A stretch of DNA of 64,000 nt from Vanessa cardui (lineage: Eukaryota > Arthropoda > Insecta > Lepidoptera > Nymphalidae). The stretch covers positions 13,382,171 to 13,446,170 of the forward strand of contig NC_061133.1 in the NCBI RefSeq assembly GCF_905220365.1, given 5' to 3'. The number at the start of each line of letters is the position of its first letter. Position 1 is the first letter of the stretch. A model generated the notes under the pieces. It saw nothing but the letters and a program-made list of their open reading frames with translations. It was not told where the DNA came from and ran no database searches. The position numbers and the translations under genes were made by a program. Positions 1 through 11,900 of the stretch are shown piece after piece.

Positions 1-29
1 TATCTTATATATATGTATAACGCAAAAGA

Positions 30-525
30 TTTAAGATTATAATTCGCATATGCTTTATAAACGGTTTTTTAAATAAAATATTTAAAGTAAAATATGTTAT
101 GTACTATTAATTCCCGTCTGTCATAAAGGGGAGGAGGAAGGAAAAAGGGGAAAAGTATTTTTTTATGGTATAGGTTTTATGGCGGACGAGCATATGAGCC
201 ATCTGATGGTAAGTGGTCACCATCACTCATAGACAATGACGCTGTAAGAAATACTAACTATTCCTTACATCGTCAATGCGCCACCAACCTTGGGAACTAA
301 GATGCTATGTCCCTTGTACCTGTAGTTACACTGGCTCACTCACCCTTCAAACCGGAACACAACAATACTGCGTACTGTTGTTTTGCAGATTTAAGATGAC
401 TCGTAAAGTTTGACTCTTTATAAACGGCTTTTTAAATAAAATATTTAAATTAAAATATGTTAAGTATTATTAATTACCGTCTGTCGCAAAGGAGAGGAAG
501 GAAAGAAGGAGAAAAGTATTTTTTG
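30..525 (+). repeat. Diverged direct duplication flanking the repeat
   Basis: Positions 30-165 and 388-525 align through GATTTAAGAT, TTTATAAACGG, AAATAAAATATTTAAA, TTAATTACCGTCTGTC and a purine-rich AGGAAGGA tract ending AAAAGTATTTTTT, with scattered mismatches. The 166-386 repeat lies between them. Confidence 0.75.
166..386 (+). repeat. Dispersed repeat, CCCATAGACAATG family
   Basis: Related copies, full or partial, occur at 20598-20790, 40700-40945 and 63255-63490 (plus), at 48318-48475 and 50045-50200 (minus), and as a 3' half at 51120-51240 (plus). Shared landmarks are CATAGACAATGACGCTGTAA, ACATCGTCAATGCGCCACCA, TAGTTACACTGGCTCACTCA and a GTACTGTTGTTTTG end. It is a common lepidopteran interspersed repeat type; no coding capacity is seen. 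Confidence 0.8.
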
Positions 526-969
526 TACTTTTGAAAATTTCTATGAAAAATCATGATTTTTGTTGAGTAGGTAACAGACGTGACTCTCATATATTCGTTA
601 AGATTATAGCTAAAGTGTTGTATCAGCGTAAAGTATCTCGATTAAACGCTCCTTTTAGAGGCGCTACGGTTATCGATACTATCGACACCAACTCGATGAT
701 ATGAGATCTATCGATATAACAATAAAGGTAATATCTATGATGCTAGATCGTTACGCAGATTTAAGTTATAATTTTACGACTTTTAATCGAAAGAATCTTT
801 TCAAGATTTTTTTTTTTTTAATTTTTTTATTCTTTGGTTTAGATGAAAAGATTTTCGTGAATCGAATCCCCGCAGAAGGTCTAACGTGTAAAACATCGTG
901 ATTTTACGATCGTGGGAATAGCATTATTTTTACCGTGTTGAATTATCATCGAGATCGCATCGTCGGTCG

Positions 970-1007
970 CACGTGACGCGAATGCGCGGCCCGCCTGCGC
1001 CCGCGCA
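970..1007 (+). promoter_or_regulatory. GC-rich island with CACGTGAC and TGCGCCCGCGCA
   Basis: Within strongly AT-rich intron, this short GC-rich stretch carries an E-box CACGTGAC (970-977) and the near-palindrome TGCGCCCGCGCA (996-1007). The same pair recurs at 4400-4436 with almost the same spacing. It may be an enhancer or alternative promoter; no function can be read directly. Confidence 0.35.
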
Positions 1008-4000
1008 GCGCCCTTATGAATTATTAAAAACTTTTATTGTTGCAAGCGCAAAAAATATAGTAAAACGACCGGCGATTTCTATTCCGAAAATAGGTGGTTT
1101 ATATTGCGAATTGTCCGGGCGGTTTTACGACTTTCTCTGTTTGGTAAAGTTTCATTTTTATTACTTTATAAATGACCGCCTGATTGATATATTTGTCTCT
1201 CATGCTTGTAAACTAATTCAAGATAATGTTTTACGTTCAACGTTTAATTAGATTTATAAGAATCATACACTTTAATTTCTTTACAATTCAATGATAAATT
1301 CCAAATTGTCGTATGTTTAATCCACAATAACTAATTTATTTAAAAATTTATAAAATACAGTATTGATCTTATTTTCATTAGGATATAAGGCTGTGATGAA
1401 AACTAAAATGAATACAAAGTAACTTCATTCATTCATAAGTTTCAAGTGAATTTTACCATATATAGACATAACCGGCTGAAAAAATGTTATTAGTTTATAA
1501 ATACGTTGACGACGAGCGTTTGAGATCAAATCACGGTCGGGATAATCAACATTTATTCAGTTTTCAAACATAACTTAGGTACTTGCAGAAGTATCTTGTA
1601 GTCCAATTTAGTCAAAAACGAATTTAACTCGATATACTAGAAAGAACATGTCTGCAATGGTACTAAAACCACTAAATAGTTAATTTAAATTCTCGTCTTA
1701 TAAACGACAATAACATTAATTTCTAATGTGTTTAAGCAAAAGAAGTAACATTTTAAAATGATAGTATCACAGATGTCGCGCCAAAATGACAAGGATCGTA
1801 ATTCGTACGTGATCAGCATTTTTTGACAGTTATTATATTTTGAGCGCAAAAAATGAATGTTGGTAGTATACGTTAAACTGTTACAAGTAAATTGTTTTGT
1901 TTTTATCGTAATAGGATGGGCAAATTGGCCACTTGATGGTAAAACAGGTTGACACTTATAGAAATATTGGTAGCGGTTTAGTATTCGTGCGCAGAGGGGG
2001 TAAAGGGGCTAGGGGGAGAGTACGTGTAATCTCCATATTGGTATTGGCGCCCAAGGTAATCCCATCATGTAAATTTGCACCCTTGACGAACTTAAAAAAT
2101 GTTACAATGATTCGACGATTTATTTGACAAATTTCACATTATTTTTTTGTATACAGTTTTTCTTAAATTTCTCGAAAATGGTAAAGTTCCGCACTATGCG
2201 AGTTGTATTGTTGTAATCAGGAGCCAAACCTCTAATATATGCAATACTTTGTTTATTTATTCTATATCACACATTATAATACCTTTAGAACTAAAATTGA
2301 AGAAAATTATTTAGATTTTTTAAAAATGAGGTAGTACGTTTATTTTAATTATCTGTGTTACAAGTATTTATTAAAAAAAATACCATATGATATTCGTATG
2401 AAAGCAACACATGCGTCGCGGCGAAACCCGCAAGATGTGATCTTTTCGGGGAACAGAATTATAGATACCACGACTTGCATAAATCCTTGGAATCTACTTC
2501 GTGTAAGCTGATACGTTTGATTGCTAAGAATAGCCTCATAGGAATTTAAAAAATACTATTTTGTTATATCATTAAGCTCCTATTTGTAATTATTATATGC
2601 TTCACCTTAAAACTATACGTAGTAGTTAATTATAATTCCTACATATTTGCAGATCAATTAATTCATATAACGTGTTTGAGTGATATGGTCCTTTTTTTTA
2701 ATTTTCAATAAAATTCGATTTATACAGGCAAAAATATATAATATTTTCCTTAACCATACAAACCTCCTTTGCTTGAAAATTTATATCAAGCATCAACTTT
2801 ATACAGCAATAAATTCGATTAGGTGTGAAGTCGGGTCAATTGTTTCATTACTATTCATTGGTACAGCTTGTTGAATCGTAATGCAGATGTAAATTGTAGC
2901 TCAATATAAGGGCACAATTTCAAACCGAGTGTTGCTAGCTATTTGCCTTAATTAAATATTTTTATTATTTAAGTGTCGTATTTATGACTACTGGTTTGTG
3001 CTAGTGATATTAAAATAAACAAAAATAAATGATAAATATAATTCATTTTATGATAAAAGAAGTAGACCTACGCAACCTTTTCAAAGTGATGTTAGATTGC
3101 ATATTAAATCTTAGAAACTTGAAATAAAACTACATAAACTTTTATTTACTTTTAGTAGAGTTAACTAGAGTTAAATCTTTAAATCATAAAATATATTACA
3201 TATATATGTAAAGAATTCATCGTCGGTTGTTGTTAGAGTTATATGTCGCACCAAATAACGACTCAAAACTGTATATTTTGATAAAAAAAAAATATGAAAC
3301 CGTCAACTTACCCGGAATTATAATTCGTCTACCGATAAAGCGTTATCCCTCTGAATGTGTTTCTTTTTATTTTTTTATTCATTTCAGCCTTTTTCCTATG
3401 CAAAACAAAATTCCATGTCATTGAAACGTCTTAAACATTCTTTGTGGATTTACAAACATGGTTTCGGAACGTAGCCGTAAACGGCCGCCATTTGCAGACA
3501 ATGGTGTTGGCGGGAAAAGCGATATGCGCACCATTGTACTCGTAAAATTGAATCGAACACATTTAGGGATTTGTCCGAATAATTATTTTATTTATTGTTA
3601 TAAAATGCTTTCGTACATATTTGGTATTACATCTACAAGCCTAATTTGGCACTGTTTAAATAACCGTTGAAATAATAACACATTAACTGAATACGAAATT
3701 AAAATGTATACTTCTATACTGATATTAGAAATGTGAAAGTTAATCTGTCTGTATCGCACTTTCAATACCAAACCGCTGAACCGAATTTGATTAAATTTGG
3801 TATGAAGCAAATTTAAACTCCAAGGAAGGACATTTGCTATTTTGCTTAACACATGACAACCAAACCCTTGACAACTAGTTTTATTTAAAGTATTCTAAAG
3901 AGAATATAAAGACGTATAAAGATACGTTGTTTGTCTTTTTAGTTTGCATAGGCACTAAAATATATTAAATTAAATTCAAAGATTACAGTTTTAATAATTG

Positions 4001-4399
4001 TTCTCAGTGTCGTTTATTACGTTCTTCAATGAAAACAGATACTTCGGAATCACAATAAATGACTAAAATTTACTGTAAAGTTTTGTTTACAACAGTAAAA
4101 TTTAATTTCCCTCATGTATATTCAGTTGACTTTGAACAATATAATATAACTTTGCTAGTGCTAGTGCCTCGTTTCACGAGTTATGGGATTTAACAACGCC
4201 AAAATTTATGGGTAATAATTGAATATTCAATTACGAGCAAGCAGTTGACTTTAACGATTTCCACGAATTGTTTGAAGCTTTAAAATGTAGACACGTCTTA
4301 TTCCATTAACTAACTCTAATAAAATTTATCAAACTCTTTATTTATACTAAACAGTTGCGAAACGCAAGCCCATAAACCTTCGATTTGACATTCTGCCCC

Positions 4400-4508
4400 C
4401 ACGTGACAGCGCCGAAAGAAGGCGTGCGCCCGCGCATGGAGCTTGTCGCTCTTTATATGGGGTGACGCGGCGTACGCGCATATTTATCGGCCAGCCGGCG
4501 CCCGCGCA
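4400..4508 (+). promoter_or_regulatory. Second GC-rich island with the same motif pair
   Basis: CACGTGAC lies at 4400-4407 and TGCGCCCGCGCA at 4425-4436. A further GGCGCCCGCGCA lies at 4497-4508, and CTTTATATGG, resembling a CArG box, lies between. It is about 1.4 kb upstream of the first visible exon. Confidence 0.35.
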
Positions 4509-5856
4509 ATACTACTATGGGAATTGACAATATCTTAAGAGCTTATGAAATTAAATTTGTGAATCGATAAATAAACTTTATTAATATGATACTTACTGGG
4601 TTTCAAAATTGAAGCATAAGAAAAACAAACATGTACTTAGGTACATGTTAGAATAGGAATTTTCGTTTCCATAAAAACAAACAAGGAAAAAATAAAAAAG
4701 AAATACGAAAAAAAACTTTGGATTTGTTATCTCAAGTGGCAAGTAACGACAAATCAATACACATGTTCAAAGATACAGAATTTTTTTGGAGTACTGGAGT
4801 TATCTCACACGTTCACACGAGTTGGAAGCGTCTGCGTTTCGTCCGATAAGTTAATGGGTCTGAGATGCGTACGCGCAACGGATGAGGTCATTTCGTATGC
4901 AGATAGATATTGACGTTTCTTATTTTAAGTATAAAGCTTGGCTTAGTTATTTATATGTTAATGAGAACGATTAAATACTTTTTTATAATTAGAACATAAG
5001 CATTTAAGTATTATTAAAAACAATACTTCCTTATTCACCAGACGATCCCCTCTACGTTATCACTCAGATCATAAAATTTAAAAATACATAAGTGCTTCAC
5101 ACATAAACAGATCAATTTTATCTCGACGTAAAGAAGTAGGCTATAAACCACCCCTTTATGATAACAGTGAGCTCGTATAACCAATGCAAGTGCTTTAACA
5201 ACTTAAACTGGTACTGCATGTTATATGAAACAAAGTGCTATCTTTGTCTCTTTCTATGATTGAGATATTTTTGCGTTTGGAATTACGAATTCGATTTTCA
5301 AATATTAATTTCTAATGAGAAATAATTTATTCTTTTTTTCCAATATTCATAGCGATAGCTTAGGCTTGGGTAATAAATTAAAACAAATGTGTTCAGTTTC
5401 TTAAATTTCTTCAAAGTTAACGAAATGTGGTCTATATTTGGACAGAATATAACTTATATTTATGTTTTAATCGATCCTGAAAGTTCAGATTTAGAGATGA
5501 TTTACGATTATTGTATTTTTATAAACTGGTTATTTCATTAAAAATATGTAATAAAACTTTTTGGGGAAAACAATATTTAATCTGTCTTTTGTCGATGTAG
5601 AAATATAACCCTACAAATTGTCATGACTGTCTGTCCGTCTGTCTCTTTTTTTGACTCGACAACGATCAAATGTTTTACTTTTATAGTATATACCTGTTTG
5701 TAGTTATTAATTAAAAACTCTTTTTTTTAATTTACATTATATATAAAGGTGGACTGTCCCTTTTAAGACAAATGACTAATATATTTTATAATTGTATCTT
5801 GTGCAATGTATATATTTTTTCATATTATTAATAAACGTATTTATCTTACTTTCTAG

Positions 5857-5905
5857 GATGGTCAAAGGCTGTTCATGGGCGCTCCTGGGAGCTTTTATTG
5901 GCAAG
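5857..5905 (+). CDS. if: Integrin alpha exon a (propeller)
   Basis: It is bounded by TTTCTAG and GTAAGA. It encodes 16 residues containing LFMGAPGSFYWQ, a propeller-blade strand with the typical GAPG turn. It enters in phase 0 and leaves in phase 1. Confidence 0.92.
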
Positions 5906-8900
5906 GTAAGATATAATATCTAATCATAACTTCAAAATGTTAGTAATAAAAAAGCGGCTATAGAAAAATAATTTACGGACTAAATAGATTATTATTACAA
6001 TGTTTTAAATTGTGAACAGAAAATGAGAGTATTCAACTGATACCATAGTGTATCAGTGTGATCTTCCGTAAACAGCAAAATCTTTGCCGTTTGGTCATGA
6101 GCGGTGAGTGAGCCAATGTACTGGAAAGGAATATAAGAATGCATTAGTAGTGTAAATAACAGCTGATGCGTATTACAGCATAATAGCTTTAACCAAGGTC
6201 CGATTATATTAAAAAATTGACAGTTCATCGCAATCGAATCGAAATGTAATCGATGCAGTTCAGCCGTATTTCTATTTTTCAAATGCAACTATCCAGTAAC
6301 GATTCGTTCGAAATTTGATCGTAATATAAACTGGATTGTATCGTAACTGTTGTAAATAAGTAGAATTGGTCAGTAGTGGCGATTAAGCTGATATATTCTG
6401 TGAAGAAAATATCGATTGTATTAGAATCGAGAACTTACCAAAATAAGTTAGTATTATTGGCTCTCACATAGCAATTGGCTCGCCGTTGTTTTATATAGAT
6501 GTGTATATATAAGTTAAGTCGTCAAGTAAGTCCGTCTACATGTGTGATATATTCTGAACTATTGGTGACAATTCACAGGGCGAACGTTATCCATAGACAC
6601 TAGTGCGAGATTCAACTACTATATGCCGAAGGAAGGTAAAAAACAAACGTATCGCCAGATTGACCTCGTAACTCTTAACAAACATAACCTAAAGAGGCTT
6701 TCGAACATAATCCTACAAATAATAAAGCCGAGCCATATTGATGTTGTTTAATTCTTATTTTGTCGATTCGATTATTGATCATGGATATCGATTTTTTCTT
6801 TTAATGAAAAAATAATTTGTTCGTAAATCCTAATTAAAATCGATTATCCATAATAATTTGAAATTATTAATCGATCCTCAAATAAGAGTTGAATTAAATC
6901 TTCATAATTTCTATTCAAAATGGTTGATCGGGTGCCGACTCAAAAACCATCCCAACTATCAACATTATGAATAGTATAATCATTAGCTTTCCATGTCACA
7001 TTTATGGTATCGATGATATGACCTACAACGTCCATTAGATGCATAGTAAATAGTCATAGTGAAGTCATTGCACGAATGACTAGACTCCATTCCATGGTGA
7101 ATATCATTGGCGTAGCCAGGGTTTTATCCTGGGCGTGAAATGGCCACAAAAAAAATCTACAAACATTTTTTTCGATAAATCACCCTAAATTACTTTTTCA
7201 TGAGATTCGTTAGAATTGAATAGGATTTTGGTTTTTGTCTACAATATTGGGTATATTTAGTCTTTACCTGGCTACGCTCATGATGAACGTAGAATTAGAC
7301 GAGTCACAGCACGTATGGCTCCCGATTTTCATAAATGATTTGTTTAAAGTCATCTCCGTACAGTGCTAACCATTAGCCTGATTTACATCAGGCTGATTCA
7401 GAAAAACATACATTTGGAAAAACATTACCAACATTATTCAAAAATATCAAACGAGACATATTTTTATTCATTTTATATAAAATTGTAGAACAGTACCTTT
7501 TTCTGTTAACGTGGTCTTATATTATGGTTCCTACTTATGATATTGTTAAAAGGGATTAAAAGGTTAATTAACGCTTTAAATAAATGCCCAACGCTTTAAG
7601 ACTAATTGAAATAAAAATCATCCCATTGGCTTTAAAAATTAATTTTGGTCGCTTGAATAATTTGGTGGTATTTAACATACTCAGATATCCCTTTTATTTT
7701 ATTAAGATGTTTTAAAATTTACGTTTTATTTGATTGGCATTTTACAAGAGTGTAATTTTGTTTAATTATAATTCGTTTAATTTGGTTTCGATTTTTAAAA
7801 GTATTAAAAAAAGTGTTGTAAATAAATTTTCGGAATTATTGATGGCAAAAAAATGTTTTAATTTAGATTATTGTAACGAGTTTCATTTCAAGAATTTATC
7901 AAATATTTTGAACTTTTTTGTTCTTGAAACGTAACTCAGTGATGTTGTTAATGTATAAAATGCTTTTGATAATGATCATTGATGTGAAGTAACTATTGTT
8001 TCTTTGGCACATGATCACAATGCAAATAATGTAACATGTGTCTGCTAACAATTTGTTTAACTGTAACTTTAATTTGTCTGTGCTGTTTCAACTTCATGTT
8101 CTAAAACACTTATTAAATGAACCCGATTTTTAAACATATCTATAGATACGTCTCTAAATTTCTCATTGTCTACCTCTTGTATATTTGAATGACGTCACAT
8201 CTTTCAAAATGAATTAATTAGTTTGCTCGATGTATCTTGTACATTCTTATCAAATAGATCACCGGTCAATTTATACATGAATATCATAAAGCTTACGTCA
8301 TGAACGGAATGGCTTTTGAATGAGTCATTACAAGATTTAATTGATCTTACGTTATTTATAACCAATCCTTTTATAGGTCAGCTGAAAGTGCAAACATTAA
8401 ACTCAAGACCAGTACTGATTTCGACACCAGAAGCAATTCCTAAATACGATGACTCTTACATGGGATACTCAGTGACGGTTGGAGACTTTGCTGGTCAGGG
8501 TATCCAGGGAGTCGCTGTTGGGGTACCGAGAGGATCAGATCTGAGAGGATTGGTTGGTGTTCTGTTAAAATTAATTAACATATATTTATTTTCGTTCCAT
8601 GGATTTGTTTAGGTTTGACCAAGGAAAGGTTTATTAAAATTCTGTTCTTTTAGGTTGTATTGTATACTTGGGAGCTCCAAAATATAAAAAATATCAGCGG
8701 TTCACAAATCGGTGCGTACTTTGGCTACAGTCTTGCGAGTGGTGATATCGATGGTGACGGAGCTGATGATATTATAGTTGGCGCCCCAATGTTCACTAAG
8801 CCTAAAAGCGATGGTTATGAACATGGAAGAATATATGTCATTTACCAAGGCAAGAATAGGGTAAGTAATTTATTTTCAGTAATATACGTATATATACGCA

Positions 8901-11900
8901 TTATTGTATAATTTATCATTAATCTTCTGTTTTGTTTCTTTGACTTATACCTGCTATTTTACTTATTTACTTTAAAATTTTATTATATACCACACAGACA
9001 AAATAAATGAATACAACATAGTTTCAGCCTCAATAAAAGAGGCGTAAAATTTCGGCGACCTTATCGTTATAGCGATCTCTTCCAGGCAACCAACGGCGTG
9101 TGTTAGGATAGCTCATAGAATATGAACTAATAATATATCATAATAATATCATTTTAGGCATTCTCTAAGAATCATGCGCGAACAGGTGAAGTGTCTAAAG
9201 GAAGATTCGGTTTAGCCGTCACGTCACTTGGAGATATCAATTATGACGGATTTGGAGGTATGTTGATTAAATGCAGGAGACTTCATTATTAGAAGATTTT
9301 TTTTCCAACTAAGACTGATGTAAAAATAATTTTATTGTTTGGTACATTTTTTTTAAATAAAGGTAATCATTCAAAGAGCCATATGAAAATAATTTAACTC
9401 TTCCCTTCAGATGTGGCAGTTGGTGCCCCTTACGGTGGAGAAAATGGTAGAGGCGTGGTGTTCATCTATCACGGGAGTGAGTTGGGTATTGGGGAGAAGT
9501 ACTCCCAGGCGATCACGGCTGAAGAGATCAGCCCCTCGTTAACCACGTTTGGATTCTCTCTGTCTGGAGGAGTGGACCTTGACAACAACAACTACACCGA
9601 TTTAGCCGTGGGCGCTTATAAATCAGACAGCGTTGTGTTTTTAAAGTAAGTGGCTATTTGCGTCAAGACTCTTCGAAACAATGTTAACTCCAAGATGTTT
9701 GTAAAATATAGTAATAAGAAATGTTTTCGAGCAATGTTTTTGTTCACCGAGAACAATAAAATTTAAACACACCAAAACAAAGTGAGACGGCCCGAATGGG
9801 AACCTGCTGTATGCGATCTGAATTCACGTATTCTATTCCCTGTATTTCATTATTTTATTTGATACTAGGGTTTTATTAAAGGCCGTCTGTGTTCAATACA
9901 CTCATCATATATTTTTATTGCCAAATATTTACCATTGGTGTGTTCCGATTTGAGTGAATTAGTGTAACTAGAAAGATAAGAGAAATAATATCGATCTTCC
10001 CCACTTTGGCAATGCATTGGCGTTGTCTATTTCAATTATATTGTTTGTTATTAGTGATGTCTATAACTAAATTTATGTTTATTATTTCTAGATCTCGTCC
10101 TGTTGTAAAAGTAATGGCGGATGTCAAGTTTATGGGTGAAAGCAAATTAATATCGCTCGACGACAAGAGGTGCCGCCTCTCGAACGGCACGCAGGTTGCG
10201 TGTGCGCAGCTAATGTTCTGTCTCACATACGATGGCGTCAACGTTGATCAACAAATAAGTGAGTACATTATCAAATTAGCTTTTTGTGGATTTTCATCCA
10301 TTTTATCAGTCATTCATTGTGACAATTAAATCTAGTATAGATAGTCGGTTTAATGAAATAATTGTAATATTCCGACATTGAACCCAAATGTGTCCAAAAT
10401 TTTATCGTTCATGGAATTTGTCTTAAATATGTAGATTATGTATGTACATGTATCTGTCATATGTGATTGTATGGGGGGAAAGAATCCGTATGTGATATTT
10501 GTAATGTGCAATAGTTTTATCATAATTTTCTTTTTCAAGCGGAAGGATATATTTGTTATTTTGGTGAGTGGTTGTAATAGCAAACGATTGGTACTAAAAA
10601 AAAGACATAAAATTCTTTAATTGTGTAAATATCACTGTTTTAAATAAGTAATGTAAATATGAATAAAATAGTGATCTTTAATGTGTTAACGCCACTCCGT
10701 AGTAAATGTTAGATGTTATTCATGTTATATTATGTATGTTAATTCAATTTGCACATATATGTTCAAAGCATGTGACTGTTAGAAAATTTATGAAGAATCG
10801 AAGGAGAACACGACGATAATAAAACAAAACAACCGTTAGTATAAAAATGTTGCATTTCTAGACTTCGAGGTGACCATCGACCTGGACTCGAGGCAGAAGA
10901 CGAGCAAGCGCCTGTTTCTGATGGAGAGCAGGCAGACGATGTACACGACGCACATGTTGCTGACACAGGGCCAGCAGGAGTGCAAGGAGATTATGGTGTA
11001 CCTAGACGTAAGTCAGATTCAATAAAACAAATATTTTGACTTTTATAAATATCTTGTGATGATTAATCTTTGCGAATTAGTGTGTTTCATGGAATACTAT
11101 TTCAGAACCTCTGTTGCACCGACTGATATTACATTGCCTGTTGCAATTCTATGTCCTCAGGACGATATCCGCGACAAGCTGACTCCGATGGAGGTGAAGC
11201 TGACGTACGAGCTGTCGGGCGCGGGCGGCGCGGGCGGCGCGGGGGGCGCGGTGCCGCCCGTGCTCGACCGCACGCGCAGCATCGAGCGCACCGACTCGCT
11301 CAACATACAGAAGAACTGCGGGCCCGACAACGTCTGCGTGCCCGACCTCAAGATGTTTGTCACCACGTGAGTGACCGCTCCTCTGATATGGGTGTCGATG
11401 GGATCAAAACAAATACATCGAATGTTCTGATACTGTCGATTCAAATATCACAATCATAAGGAAATATTTACTTTCACCTCACGTTTAGATTCACACCCTA
11501 ATCTTTATGTCTTTATCTTGTAGGCCAACCGTGAATTACGTTCTCGGATCCGGTGAGAATTTACACATCGATGTAAAAGTGGAAAATTCTGGGGAGGACG
11601 CTTTCGAAGCCGCATACTATCTTCAAATCCCCGCCGGAGTCACGTACGCCAAGATGGAGAGGTTGGACAAGGAGCGCGCCGAGTCGACGCCCATCTACTG
11701 CTCTATTAAGAACAAGGGCACAGATGGAAACAGTACTTTGAAATGTGACTTGGGAAATCCAATGGCCAGCGGGCAAAGTGTGAGTATCCTTTCCTACATA
11801 GCGCAAATAACTTTCAATATTCGTTAATTGGTCTAGAAATATATAGTTCATCATTACATAAGAGCTTTCTTTTTTCATTTTAAGGTAGAAATCATACGTC

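Larger units (their letters stand above)
1..5856 (+). other. Intron upstream of the first visible integrin exon
   Basis: No coding exon was recognised here. The exon at 5857 begins in mid-propeller, so the signal peptide and first blades must lie further upstream. The stretch holds a dispersed repeat (166-386), a diverged direct duplication (30-165 and 388-525) and two GC-rich islands (about 960-1015 and 4390-4510). Confidence 0.6.

Noticed and set aside
3458..3670. 70-codon ORF in the upstream intron
   Set aside because: No motif, no matching splice phase to the integrin, and the second half is AT-rich and random-looking.
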